Below are positions 6,278-14,194 of a DNA stretch of 20,635 bases, piece after piece. The first letter of the stretch is position 1, and each line of letters begins with the position of its first letter. The notes beneath the pieces were generated by a model, which was not told where the DNA came from, did not search any database, and was given only the letters and a program-made list of their open reading frames with translations. Source of the DNA: Bacillota bacterium (GTDB lineage Bacteria; Bacillota; Dehalobacteriia; UBA4068); NCBI GenBank assembly GCA_030528765.1, contig JAUMYD010000009.1, forward strand, positions 1-20,635. The letters are read 5' to 3'. The translations under genes were made by a program, and so were the position numbers.

Positions 6278-7795
6278 ATGCTGCGTCGTTATTTGCTGTT
6301 TTTCTTTGCCTTTCTTTTGTTTTTTTCTTTCTCTGCCACAGCTCTGGCCCTGGATGGATCTGCATATACGGACACGGAGGGGCATTGGGCAGCTGCCGCT
6401 ATCGAAACCTGGAGTGAGCGCCGGGTGATCCAGGGGAGCGAAGGGCTTTTTCGTCCGGATGATGGCATCATCCGTGGGGAAATGGCCTTGATCCTGGATC
6501 GCATATTCCAGTATTCCGAAGCTGCGGAGAATTCGTTTTCTGATCTTGGGGAGACCTGGTACACAGAGGCGGTTTTGCAGGTAAACGCAGCCGGCATCAT
6601 GCTGGGATACGAAGATTTGGTTCGTCCGGAAGACGGGATCACCCGCCAGGAGGCAGTGGTCATGATCGCCAGAGCACTGGGTCTGGATCAGATGTTCCCC
6701 GATTTTCAGCTTCCCTATCAGGATAGTGCAGAGGTGGCTGATTGGGCGCTGCCTGTTGTTACGGCACTCACGGCAGCCGGCTATATTACAGACAGCCCGG
6801 AGTATTTTCGGCCCCGGGATGCCATTACCCGTGCAGAGGTGGTGGTCATTCTGGATAATATCATTGATGATCTCTGGAGAAAAAATGGCCTTTTCAATAT
6901 CTATGTTGAGGGAAATGCCCTTTTGGCAGGGGAGAGAATCCTGCTGATCAATTCTCATGTGACAGGTGATCTTTTTATTGCTGGTGGGGATACGGAGGAA
7001 GTAATTCTTGAGAATACGCAGGTTGACGGCAATATCATCAATTTTTCCGGGGCTGTGCTCAGCTATGGTGCCCAGGATCATATCTTTTTCAACGATCAGG
7101 AGCTGTCTCTTTTGCCGGGGCTGCTGCCAAATACCTACCGGGCTGAAGATTTCCTCTGGGAGAGCGGAAGAAATATTTATTTGCCAGGCCAGGTAGAGAC
7201 AGGTATCGATATCTCCGAGTGGCAGGCCGAGATCGATTGGCCCGCAGTAGCGGCAGATGGAATTGATTTTGCAATTATCCGTCTTGGCTACAGGGGGAAT
7301 ACGGAAGGCAGGCTGAACCTGGATAAGCGTTACCATGAAAATATGCAGGCTGCTGCTGAGGCTGGGATGAAGCTGGGGATTTATTTCTATTCACAGGCCA
7401 TTACGCCTGAGGAGGCCGTGGAGGAGGCGCAATTTGTTCTGGAGAATATGGGGGATTATCCCCTCACATATCCCATCGTTTTTGACTGGGAAACGGCCGG
7501 AACAACGGATGCCCGCACAAACGGCTTGGATAACACGGTGCTTACTGATTGCGCACTGGCCTTCTGTGAAACCATTGCTCAGGCAGGCTATTTGCCGATG
7601 ATTTACATATATGGGGATCTGGCCTACACCCGTTATGAGCTGGATCGGCTGAACGGCTACGACTGGTGGTTTGCTGGCTACAGTGACACTCCGGAGTTTT
7701 ATTATAATTTTCGAATGTGGCAATATAGTAGCTCTGGTTCTGTTAACGGCGTGGAGGTGCAAACGGATATGAACCTTTGCTTTTTGCCATATTGA
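6278..7795 (+). CDS. S-layer-homology GH25 lysozyme, secreted
   Basis: This is a wall-anchored peptidoglycan hydrolase of 505 residues. A signal peptide (residues 1 to about 25: MLRR, a phenylalanine/leucine core, then ATALA) is followed by three SLH repeats at about 29-73, 86-131 and 148-193, recognisable by FRPDDGIIRGEMA, VRPEDGITRQEA and FRPRDAITRAEV. SLH repeats tether proteins to pyruvylated wall polymers. A valine/isoleucine-rich linker (about 207-290) resembles short beta-helix repeats. The GH25 domain (about 307-505) has D311 in GIDISEWQ and the catalytic pair D403/E405 in IVFDWE, and ends MWQYSSSGSVNGV...DMNLCF. AGGAG at 6267-6271 sets the start. It is monocistronic or reads weakly into sigK. 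Likely roles are wall turnover, cell separation or mother-cell lysis; which of these cannot be read from sequence. Confidence 0.92.
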   Translation: MLRRYLLFFFAFLLFFSFSATALALDGSAYTDTEGHWAAAAIETWSERRVIQGSEGLFRPDDGIIRGEMALILDRIFQYSEAAENSFSDLGETWYTEAVLQVNAAGIMLGYEDLVRPEDGITRQEAVVMIARALGLDQMFPDFQLPYQDSAEVADWALPVVTALTAAGYITDSPEYFRPRDAITRAEVVVILDNIIDDLWRKNGLFNIYVEGNALLAGERILLINSHVTGDLFIAGGDTEEVILENTQVDGNIINFSGAVLSYGAQDHIFFNDQELSLLPGLLPNTYRAEDFLWESGRNIYLPGQVETGIDISEWQAEIDWPAVAADGIDFAIIRLGYRGNTEGRLNLDKRYHENMQAAAEAGMKLGIYFYSQAITPEEAVEEAQFVLENMGDYPLTYPIVFDWETAGTTDARTNGLDNTVLTDCALAFCETIAQAGYLPMIYIYGDLAYTRYELDRLNGYDWWFAGYSDTPEFYYNFRMWQYSSSGSVNGVEVQTDMNLCFLPY

Positions 7796-7904
7796 TTTTA
7801 GTCTTTTCCTGGTGAAGCCGGGTTTTCTGGTGTAAAGGATTTTTGAACAGGCACAAAGGCTTTTTTTCGGCATAAACTGATAAAAACAGCTGCCGGAGGT
7901 TGCC

Positions 7905-8588
7905 ATGCCCCTGATCATTGTTCCTGCGGAGATCTCCCACTTTATTGCCTTTCTTCATAACAGCATTTTTCCGCCTCTGCTGAACGAAGCTGAGGAGGCA
8001 GAGGCTTTACTCCGCCTTTCTCAAGGGGAAGCAGATGCAAGAAATATGCTGATCGAGCGTAATTTGCGCCTGGTAGCGCATATTTGTAAGAAGTTTGAAA
8101 GCTCCGGTGTGGATCGGGAGGATTTGATCAGCATAGGGACGATCGGCCTGATCAAAGGTATCAGCAGCTTTTCTCCGGATAAGGGGGCTCGTCTGGCTAC
8201 CTATGCTTCCCGCTGCATCGAGAATGAAATTCTTATGTATCTGCGTTCGATTCGCAATCAGAAAACAGAAATATCTTTGAGTGATCCGGTGGGATACGAT
8301 AAAGAAGGCAACGAGCTGACCTTGATCGATCTGTTGGGCAGCGAGGAATCCAGTGCACAGGAGCGCGTGGAGTTGGATGAAGAGCGCCGCAGCCTGCGGG
8401 AGCATCTGTATGTTCTGGATGAAAAAGAACGTTTGGTGCTCTCTCTGCGTTACGGCTTGCCAAACGGCAACCGCGTTACACAAAGGGAGATCGCCCAGAA
8501 GCTGGGGATTTCCCGCTCATATATCAGCCGCATCGAAAAAAGGGCCATTGATAAGCTGAAAAAGGCCGTATTCCGGGAAAGCATTTGA
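7905..8588 (+). CDS. sigK: RNA polymerase sporulation sigma factor K (pro-sigma-K)
   Basis: Sigma-K directs late mother-cell transcription during spore coat and cortex formation. The 227-residue protein matches SigK closely: a short hydrophobic pro-sequence (about 1-20), then FPPLLNEAEEAE. Region 2 contains ARNMLIERNLRLVAHICKKF, DLISIGTIGLIKGI and ATYASRCIENEILMYLR. The linker contains DPVGYDKEGNELTLIDLL. Region 4 has the helix-turn-helix TQREIAQKLGISRSYISRIEKRA (about 192-214). The hydrophobic pro-sequence implies membrane tethering and activation by a SpoIVFB-type protease. GGAGG lies 5 bases before the ATG. The gene is continuous, with no skin-like insertion. It is slightly shorter at the C-terminus than the Bacillus protein. 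Confidence 0.95.
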   Translation: MPLIIVPAEISHFIAFLHNSIFPPLLNEAEEAEALLRLSQGEADARNMLIERNLRLVAHICKKFESSGVDREDLISIGTIGLIKGISSFSPDKGARLATYASRCIENEILMYLRSIRNQKTEISLSDPVGYDKEGNELTLIDLLGSEESSAQERVELDEERRSLREHLYVLDEKERLVLSLRYGLPNGNRVTQREIAQKLGISRSYISRIEKRAIDKLKKAVFRESI

Positions 8589-8705
8589 AGGCTTTGTTCT
8601 TTTTCCGGAAGCCTATCCGGTAGCCTGCTTTTTCCAGGCCGCAGGGGTGCAGCTGCAATAAATTGTAAAGGAGCAGGAAGGAGCGGGGCTTCTTCCGGAA
8701 AAGAA

Positions 8706-9209
8706 ATGGTCAAAAAGAATTTATTGCGGGCAGATTTGGAAGTCCGCCACGTTACTGAGATCAATTTTTCCCTTCTTGCTGAAAAAGGGATCCGCGGTCT
8801 GCTTTTGGATCTGGATAATACTTTGACGGTTTGGCATGGGATGGAGGTGGATCCGGCCGTGCAGGCTTGGCTTGATTCCGGAAAGGCCAGGGGATTCCGA
8901 CTTTGCATCCTTTCCAACAGCCATGAGGAGCGGGTTCGTCCCATGGGTGAGCTGCTGGGGCTGCAGACCTATTATATGTCCTTAAAGCCCCGGAAAAGTG
9001 CTTTCTGCAAGGGCTGCCGGGAGCTGGGGCTTCCACCGCAGCAGGTAGCTATGGTGGGGGATCAGCTGTTTACAGATATCTGCGGCGGGAATCTTGCGGG
9101 CTTGATGACCATTCTTACAGAACCGATCGACCCCAGGGAAATGTGGGGGACCCGGCATATCGCCCGCCCGCTGGAATCCCTGGTTCGGAAGCTGCAGGGA
9201 AAAAAGTAG
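8706..9209 (+). CDS. yqeG: YqeG family HAD-type phosphatase
   Basis: A HAD superfamily IIIA phosphatase of 167 residues. Motif I is LLLDLDNTLT (nucleophile D35, acid D37), motif II is CILSNS (S70), motif III is K94 in LKPRKSAF and motif IV is VGDQLFTDI (D119, D124). Family members resemble phosphatidylglycerophosphate phosphatases of phospholipid synthesis, but the substrate is not established from this sequence. The start codon at 8706 has only a weak GGAAAAG upstream. The better AGGAAGGAG lies more than 20 bases away, and no alternative in-frame start fits it. The 117-base gap after sigK has no clear terminator or promoter. A terminator follows the gene at 9258. Confidence 0.9.
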   Translation: MVKKNLLRADLEVRHVTEINFSLLAEKGIRGLLLDLDNTLTVWHGMEVDPAVQAWLDSGKARGFRLCILSNSHEERVRPMGELLGLQTYYMSLKPRKSAFCKGCRELGLPPQQVAMVGDQLFTDICGGNLAGLMTILTEPIDPREMWGTRHIARPLESLVRKLQGKK

Positions 9210-9257
9210 AGCAGATGCATAAAAAGCTTCCTTGATGTTTTTTTGAGCGCATAAAAC

Positions 9258-9297
9258 AAAAGTCCGATCTGTGCTAACGAGCATAGGTCGGCTTTTT
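9258..9297 (+). terminator. Intrinsic terminator after yqeG
   Basis: Bases 9258-9275 pair with 9280-9296 (one mismatch and a few G-T pairs, loop AACG), and the descending arm ends in TTTTT. It is placed 48 bases after the yqeG stop and just before the IS relic. Confidence 0.8.
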
Positions 9298-9358
9298 ATA
9301 ATATATGCATCAGGCCGGAAAAGGCTTTCTTTGGCAATGAAGCTGTGCGAAAAGGCGA

Positions 9359-9996
9359 ATGTGGCCTTGGCGATCTGTGCCGCGGTCACCCTTGCGCAAG
9401 GGGCAATTTACATATAAATGCCTTAAAATGTTTCTGAATGAAACCAACCCGACCCAAAATCCTGAGCTTGAAATCGGATGCCACAGCAAAAAACAATGTT
9501 CTTTTCCGTGCTTACATAGATCACGTTGCCATGTAACGGAATTCAATATGTTTGGAGAGAAGCTGTATGTATCTCCCATCTTGGATCTGCACAGCGGAGA
9601 TCTGATCAGCCGTACAATCTCAAAGCGTCCGGTTTTGAATATGGTAACCTCCATGTTGGACAAAGCTTTTGATACCATCCCGGACAAGGCCAATTTAATA
9701 CTACGCTCGGACCAAGTTCAGGGTATAAATACAAGCAATGCAAATGAATACTTACAAAAAATGGAGGTAGGCAAAGCATGAGCCGCAAGGGAAACTGTCT
9801 GGATAATGCTGTAATGGAAAATTTCTTCGGTTTGCTCAAGAGTGAATTGCTCTATCTGCAAGAATTTGAGTCTATGGAACATTTCAAACTGGAACTGATC
9901 GAATGCTTGGATTATTGCAATAACTATCGCGTTAAAGCGAAACGTAAGGGCTTGCCGTCTGTGATTCACAAACAGCAAGCCCTTTCGGCTGCTTAA
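9359..9996 (+). pseudogene. Decayed IS3-family (IS150 group) transposase orfB
   Basis: From about 9530 the translation matches the integrase core of IS3-family OrfB: VTEFNMFGEKLYVSPILDLHSGDLISRTIS, then LNMVTSMLDKAFDTIPDKANLILRSDQ. The frame is then garbled between about 9713 and 9775. The protein resumes in another frame with SRKGNCLDNAVMENFFGLLKSELLYLQEFESMEHF and ends KGLPSVIHKQQALSAA at 9994-9996. The first catalytic Asp (TDVTEF in relatives) reads HVTEF, so D is replaced by H. The second Asp (SDQ) and the final Glu (MENFF) remain. Upstream of 9530 the frame continues to 9359, but its sequence is not recognisably transposase. OrfA and the left end are missing. Several independent lesions mean this copy cannot move by itself. 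Confidence 0.9.
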
Positions 9997-10017
9997 ACAA
10001 TTTTCACTTTGAAATAT

Positions 10018-10042
10018 TGTCTAACTTTTTGGGGTCACTTCA
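10018..10042 (-). repeat. Right terminal inverted repeat of the IS3-family relic
   Basis: Read on the minus strand, the sequence begins TGAAGTGACCCCAAAAAG and continues TTAGACA, the familiar terminal repeat of IS150-group elements. It lies 21 bases beyond the orfB stop, where such elements end. No matching left copy is visible before 9530, so the left boundary and any target duplication are lost. Confidence 0.8.
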
Positions 10043-10095
10043 ATATTGCTTGCTCTTTTATCAGATTGTGAAACCTTCTCGATTCATAAAATCAT

Positions 10096-10245
10096 ATGCA
10101 TTCGCCAAATTTTGATGGATCGCTCTATTTGTACGCAGACGAACAAAAAAGGCAGATTCTGCAAGAACAGGGACAGAATTTTATGCGCTGCCCCTGCAAA
10201 CGATCTTATTCTGCCGGCCTTTTATGCTGCAGGGGAGAGCTTTGA
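10096..10245 (+). CDS. Possible 49-residue ORF between the IS relic and tlyA, doubtful
   Basis: The 279 bases from 10043 to 10321 contain no recognised gene. The only protein-like frame begins MHSPNFDGSLYLYADEQKRQ and runs 49 codons. There is no ribosome binding site, the second half is cysteine-rich and unconvincing, and it overlaps the probable terminator of the opposing tlyA gene. It may be a fragment left by the insertion event or chance. Confidence 0.12.
   Translation: MHSPNFDGSLYLYADEQKRQILQEQGQNFMRCPCKRSYSAGLLCCRGEL
10145..10215 (-). terminator. Possible terminator of the dxs-tlyA operon
   Basis: On the minus strand GGCAGA (10210-10215) pairs with TCTGCC (10151-10156), enclosing a second hairpin (10168-10176 with 10188-10196, one mismatch), and six T residues follow directly (10145-10150). 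This two-part structure is weaker than the other terminators in the window, but it is the only candidate found downstream of tlyA. Confidence 0.45.
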
Positions 10246-10321
10246 GGGAAATCTGCTTCAAACTTTGCAGAAGGGTGCTTTCTGCTCTCTGAAATCCTCT
10301 TTTGCGCACAGTTCTGTGTTT

Positions 10322-11131
10322 TCAGGCTTTATGGGCAGACCAGGCTTCTTCAATGATCTGATCAATATCGATCTCCGCTGGTGGGAGAGAGGATTTCACC
10401 GCGTAAAGCAGGTATTCGATATTTCCGTCCGCGCCGGTGATCGGGGAATAATCCAGACCCTGCACTGATAGTCCCCACTGGAGACAGGCAGAGAGGATTC
10501 TTTTCAACACCGCCCGATGCGCCTCTTTGTCCCGTACCACGCCGCCTTTTCCCACTGCTTCACGGCCGGCTTCGAATTGCGGTTTGATCAGGACTGCAAT
10601 AGCGCCCTCTGCCTTCAGCTGATGCTGGATCGCGGCTGGCAGAGCCAGCGTCAGCGAGATAAAGGAAACATCCGCTGTGATCAGGTCTACGTCCTCATCG
10701 ATGATACTGCGATCCAGATAGCGGGCATTTGTTTTTTCAAGGGAGATGACACGGGGGTCGTTTCTCAGCTTCCATGCCAGCTGATTATAGCCTACATCCA
10801 CGCCATAGACCTTTGCTGCACCGTTTTGCAGGGCACAATCAATAAAGCCGCCGGTGGAGGCGCCGATATCCAGCACACATTTTTCGGATAAATCCAGATG
10901 AAAGCTTTCAATAGCTTTTGCCAGCTTCAGCCCGCCTCGGGAAACAAAGGGCAGCTTTTCTCCCAGCAGACGGATACTGCAGCTTTCCTTTACGGCTGTG
11001 CCGGCCTTGTCGATTTTCATATCATCCACCAACACCTCGCCGGCCATAATGGCGGCACGGGCCTGCTCACGGGAAGGGAAGAGGCCGCGTTCCACCAAAA
11101 GAAGATCCAGCCTTTGTTTATTTTGTGCCAT
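10322..11131 (-). CDS. tlyA: TlyA family rRNA 2'-O-methyltransferase
   Basis: TlyA proteins methylate ribose 2'-hydroxyls in ribosomal RNA; some relatives are annotated as hemolysins. The 269 residues comprise an N-terminal S4 RNA-binding domain (about 6-63: RLDLLLVERGLFPSREQARAAI) and an FtsJ/RrmJ-like methyltransferase domain. The SAM-binding loop is LDIGASTGGF (88-96). The K-D-K-E tetrad expected for ribose methylation is visible as K69 (RGGLKL), D154 (TADVSF), K183 (LIKPQFE) and E239 (GNIEY). The ATG lies inside dxs: the two genes overlap by 14 bases, with AAAGGATGG upstream, so translation is probably coupled. In many Firmicutes the next gene is nadK; here an IS relic follows instead. 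Confidence 0.95.
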   Translation of the reverse strand: MAQNKQRLDLLLVERGLFPSREQARAAIMAGEVLVDDMKIDKAGTAVKESCSIRLLGEKLPFVSRGGLKLAKAIESFHLDLSEKCVLDIGASTGGFIDCALQNGAAKVYGVDVGYNQLAWKLRNDPRVISLEKTNARYLDRSIIDEDVDLITADVSFISLTLALPAAIQHQLKAEGAIAVLIKPQFEAGREAVGKGGVVRDKEAHRAVLKRILSACLQWGLSVQGLDYSPITGADGNIEYLLYAVKSSLPPAEIDIDQIIEEAWSAHKA

Positions 11132-13013
11132 TTTTTCCCATCCTTTCTGGGAACCAGCGTTTCATCGCCCGTTCTGCCAATCCAGGGCCATCCAGGCCAA
11201 ATTCTGCCAGCTGCTGATTTCGTTTTCCCTGGGGAATGAATTGTTCCGGCAGTGCTGCAATGCACAGATCGTATTCCATGCCGGAGGCAGCCAGGCTTTC
11301 CGCACAGGCGGCACCAAAGCCACCCTTTATCGTGTTTTCTTCCGCCGTGAGAATGCGGCCTTTGCAGCGGGAAAGCAGCTTCAAAAGCAGCTCTTGATCC
11401 AAAGGCGCGGCGAAGCGGGCATTGACAACTGCGGCCTGAATGCCGCGGATAGCCAGCAATTCTGCTGCTTCCAGGCTGGCTTCCACCATTGTTCCAATCG
11501 CAAAAAGGCAGAAATCCCCCCCCTCCCGCAGCAGGATACCCTTTCCTTTTTCGATGGGGACGGGGGACTGATTCAAAACAGCCGCTGTGCAGCGGGGGTA
11601 GCGAATAGCCGTGGGGGAATTGAAATCCAGAGCTGCCCGAAGCATCATTCGCAGCTCCGGCCCGTCTGCCGGGGCCATGATAGTCATGTTGGGGATCGAA
11701 CGAAGATAGCTGAGATCAAAAATCCCTTGGTGACTGCATCCATCATCCCCGACAAGGCTGGCTCTGTCCACAGCCAGAATGAGCGGCAGGTTTTGCAGGC
11801 AAACATCCTCCACCAGCTGATCGTAGGCTCGCTGCAGAAAGCTGGAATAAATCGCCGCCACCGGGCGTTGGCCGCCATTTGCCAGCCCGGCGCAAAAGCT
11901 GATCGCATGCTGCTCGGCGATCCCTACGTCAAAAAAACGCTCCGGATAGGCGGCCGAAAAGGGAGAAAGCCCTGTCCCCTGGCACATTGCAGCCGTAACG
12001 GCAATGATATCCTCTCGTTCCTTAGCCAATTCCATCATGGTTTTACTGAAAATATCTGTATAGCTGGGCTTGGAATCGGAGGGGATAGATGCACCGGTCT
12101 CCACATCAAAGCGGCCCATGCCGTGAAAAAGCTCAGGTTGTTTTTCTGCCGGGCTCATGCCTTTGCCTTTGATGGTTTTCACATGAACCAGCGCCGGACG
12201 CTTCAGCTCTGCGGCGCGTTGAAAGATCTCCACCATGGCCGGGATATCGTGACCATCGATGGGGCCTAAATAGACAAAGCCAAAGTTTTCAAAAAGCATG
12301 CCGGGCACAACGGCTGATTTGATCGTATGCTTAAATCCGCTGATAAAATCTACCAGAGCTGGGCCCAACAGGGGGAGCTTCAGCAAAAGCCGGGAGACGC
12401 TGTGCTTTGCCCGGTTGTATTTTCTGCCGCTGCGCAGGGCAGAAAGGCGGCGGGACATGGCCCCTACATTCCCCCCAATGCTCATGCCGTTGTCGTTCAG
12501 AACCACAACAAAATTGGTGGGCAGATCCCCTGCGTGGTTCAGCCCCTCAAAGGCCATCCCCCCGGTAAGAGCACCATCTCCGATGACGGCTACCACTTTT
12601 TCCTGGCCGCCGCTTTTGTCCCGGGCTTGTGCCATGCCAAAAGCCAGGGAGATGGAATTGCTGCTGTGTCCGGTGGTGAAGCAGTCATAAGGACTCTCCT
12701 CCCGATTACAGAAGCCGCTGATCCCTCCGGGCTGTCGCAGACTGTGGAATTCCTCTCTGCGTCCGCAGATCAGTTTGTGCGTGTAGCACTGGTGCCCTAC
12801 ATCCCAGATCAGCTTATCCGTTGGTGTCTGAAAGGCATAATGCAGCGCCAGGCTCAGCTCAACAGCCCCCAGGTTCGAGGCCAGATGCCCGCCGTTTTTT
12901 GCTACCGTGCGGATGATGATCTCCCGTATTTCTGCTGCCAGCTGTGGAAGCTGTTCCATTGGCAGCTTCCGCAGGTCAGTGGGATCCTGAATTTGTTTTA
13001 ATAATTCCTGCAA
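11118..13013 (-). CDS. dxs: 1-deoxy-D-xylulose-5-phosphate synthase
   Basis: Dxs condenses pyruvate with glyceraldehyde 3-phosphate using thiamine diphosphate, the entry step of the non-mevalonate isoprenoid pathway (also feeding thiamine and pyridoxal synthesis). The 631-residue sequence shows HLASNLGAVELSLALH (H43), IWDVGHQCYTHK, GHSSNSIS and the ThDP motif from GDGALTGG (145-152) to LNDN (172-175). It also has the catalytic glutamate region FDVGIAEQHA (E367), LVGDDGCSHQGIFDLSY and TAEENTIKGGFG. The start is TTG at 13013, because GAGGG lies 7 bases before it and the family begins just there. The first in-frame ATG is 18 codons further in and would remove conserved sequence. It has its own promoter and overlaps tlyA. 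Confidence 0.97.
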   Translation of the reverse strand: MQELLKQIQDPTDLRKLPMEQLPQLAAEIREIIIRTVAKNGGHLASNLGAVELSLALHYAFQTPTDKLIWDVGHQCYTHKLICGRREEFHSLRQPGGISGFCNREESPYDCFTTGHSSNSISLAFGMAQARDKSGGQEKVVAVIGDGALTGGMAFEGLNHAGDLPTNFVVVLNDNGMSIGGNVGAMSRRLSALRSGRKYNRAKHSVSRLLLKLPLLGPALVDFISGFKHTIKSAVVPGMLFENFGFVYLGPIDGHDIPAMVEIFQRAAELKRPALVHVKTIKGKGMSPAEKQPELFHGMGRFDVETGASIPSDSKPSYTDIFSKTMMELAKEREDIIAVTAAMCQGTGLSPFSAAYPERFFDVGIAEQHAISFCAGLANGGQRPVAAIYSSFLQRAYDQLVEDVCLQNLPLILAVDRASLVGDDGCSHQGIFDLSYLRSIPNMTIMAPADGPELRMMLRAALDFNSPTAIRYPRCTAAVLNQSPVPIEKGKGILLREGGDFCLFAIGTMVEASLEAAELLAIRGIQAAVVNARFAAPLDQELLLKLLSRCKGRILTAEENTIKGGFGAACAESLAASGMEYDLCIAALPEQFIPQGKRNQQLAEFGLDGPGLAERAMKRWFPERMGKNGTK

Positions 13014-13058
13014 TGTTAAACCCTCAGTTTTGGTGTTTTAATTGATTACAGCAAAGGT

Positions 13059-13087
13059 ATACTAACATATCTCCTGGACGATGGCAA
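13059..13087 (-). promoter_or_regulatory. Promoter of dxs-tlyA
   Basis: On the minus strand TTGCCA (13082-13087) is separated by 17 bases from TAGTAT (13059-13064), which is preceded by TG in the extended -10 position. It lies 45 bases before the dxs start and 57 bases after the yraN stop, in the right orientation. Confidence 0.65.
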
Positions 13088-13143
13088 GGAGAAGTGTAGC
13101 CTGTAACCATCCTGCAGGAGAGCTTCCAGCTGCCAACTACCTG

Positions 13144-13494
13144 TTAACAGAGAAAATCTTCAAAAAGCAGAATTTCTCCGCTTTGGGGATACACCTCCGC
13201 GATCAGCAGGCTGCTGGCACTTTCTGCTTCTTGCTCAATAAACCAGAGCGTGGCGGCTTTTGCGATTCGCCTGCGTTTCTTCGGGGTGATACTGTCTGCC
13301 GGCCTGGCGAATCCCTTTTGCGAGCGGCTTTTTACTTCCACAAAAAAGGTGGTTTCGTCCTTTGCAGCAATGATATCTATTTCTCCTTCCCTTCGGCGGA
13401 AATTTCTCGCCAGGATGCGGTATCCCAGCTTTTCCAAGTGCGCAGTCGTCAGCTCTTCTCCCCATGCACCCAGAATATCGCTTTTTTTACTCAT
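13144..13494 (-). CDS. yraN: YraN/UPF0102 family endonuclease-like protein
   Basis: A 116-residue protein with the complete UPF0102 pattern: GAWGEELTTAHLEKLGYRILARNFR, then GEIDIIAAKDETTFFVEVKSRS, and a C-terminal TPKKRRRIAKAATLWF. The E...GEID...EVK arrangement is the catalytic layout of Holliday-junction-resolvase-like and restriction-like nucleases. The family's biological role remains poorly defined. The frame is open much further upstream, into rnhB. AGGAG at 5-base spacing fixes the start at MSKKSD (13494), and the family begins there. It follows rnhB by 58 bases with no terminator, as the last gene of the ylqF-rnhB-yraN set. Confidence 0.92.
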   Translation of the reverse strand: MSKKSDILGAWGEELTTAHLEKLGYRILARNFRRREGEIDIIAAKDETTFFVEVKSRSQKGFARPADSITPKKRRRIAKAATLWFIEQEAESASSLLIAEVYPQSGEILLFEDFLC

Positions 13495-13552
13495 GCTTTC
13501 TCCTGAACTATATGGATATTTTTTTATATGAATCTTTGGGTGCCTGAAGCTT

Positions 13553-14194
13553 TTAATATTTAAAGCTGAGACGGTGAACAGGGCTGGGGCCATAATTTTG
13601 CAGACATTCTTTATGCAGTGCAGTGGGGTAGCCTTTGTGCTTTGCGAAGTAATATTGCGGGTAGCGGGAATCCAGCTGCAGCATGAGCCGATCTCTGGCG
13701 CATTTGGCCAGAATGCTGGCTGCGGCAATGGAAACGCTTAAACTGTCCCCTTTTATGATGGTTTTTTGTGGAAGGGAAAGCTTCAGCTGCATGTTTCCAT
13801 CGATCAAAACAAAATCCGGCTGCTTTTTTAGTTTTTTCAGGGCCCGCTCCATAGCCAGCTTGCTGGCATTGAGAATATTAATTCTATCGATCAGCAGATG
13901 ATTGGCACTGCTGCAGGCCCAGGAAAGCGCTGTTCTTTTGATTTGCTGTTCCAGCTCCAGCCGGCGTTTTTCGCTGAGTTTTTTGGAATCGTTGAGTCCC
14001 GGAAGATAGGCTTCTTCGGGAAGAATAACGGCCGCCGCGATCACCGGCCCGGCCAAGGGGCCACGCCCGGCTTCATCCACTCCGGCGATCAGCCTTTTTC
14101 CGGCTTTCCTAAGCTCCTCCTCATAGAGACACATGTGTTGCCACTGCTCCAGTTCCTTCCTGGCTTTTTCCTCTTTGCGCTGCGCTGCGTTCAT
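13553..14194 (-). CDS. rnhB: Ribonuclease HII
   Basis: RNase HII removes RNA from RNA-DNA hybrids and incises at single ribonucleotides in DNA. The protein (213 residues) has a short charged N-terminal extension. GVDEAGRGPLAGPV (D40, E41), LIDGN (D132), IIKGD (D150) and SIAAASILAKCARD complete the metal-binding site, and HKGYPTALH is the family's C-terminal block. The ATG overlaps the ylqF stop in an ATGA arrangement, with a purine-rich GGAGGGAG upstream, so the two are translationally coupled. The ylqF-rnhB pair is standard in Firmicutes. Confidence 0.97.
   Translation of the reverse strand: MNAAQRKEEKARKELEQWQHMCLYEEELRKAGKRLIAGVDEAGRGPLAGPVIAAAVILPEEAYLPGLNDSKKLSEKRRLELEQQIKRTALSWACSSANHLLIDRINILNASKLAMERALKKLKKQPDFVLIDGNMQLKLSLPQKTIIKGDSLSVSIAAASILAKCARDRLMLQLDSRYPQYYFAKHKGYPTALHKECLQNYGPSPVHRLSFKY

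Noticed and set aside
7850..7878. Possible sigma-E promoter before sigK, with CATAAACT at 7871-7878
   Set aside because: The -10 part matches sigma-E well, but no acceptable -35 element occurs at the proper spacing, so I do not list it as a feature.
10046..10468. 140-codon plus-strand frame after the IS relic
   Set aside because: Its last third is antisense to tlyA and the rest has no ribosome binding site or recognisable motif.
10998..12269. 423-codon plus-strand open frame over dxs and tlyA
   Set aside because: It covers two clear minus-strand genes, has no motif of its own and is rich in Cys, His and Arg.
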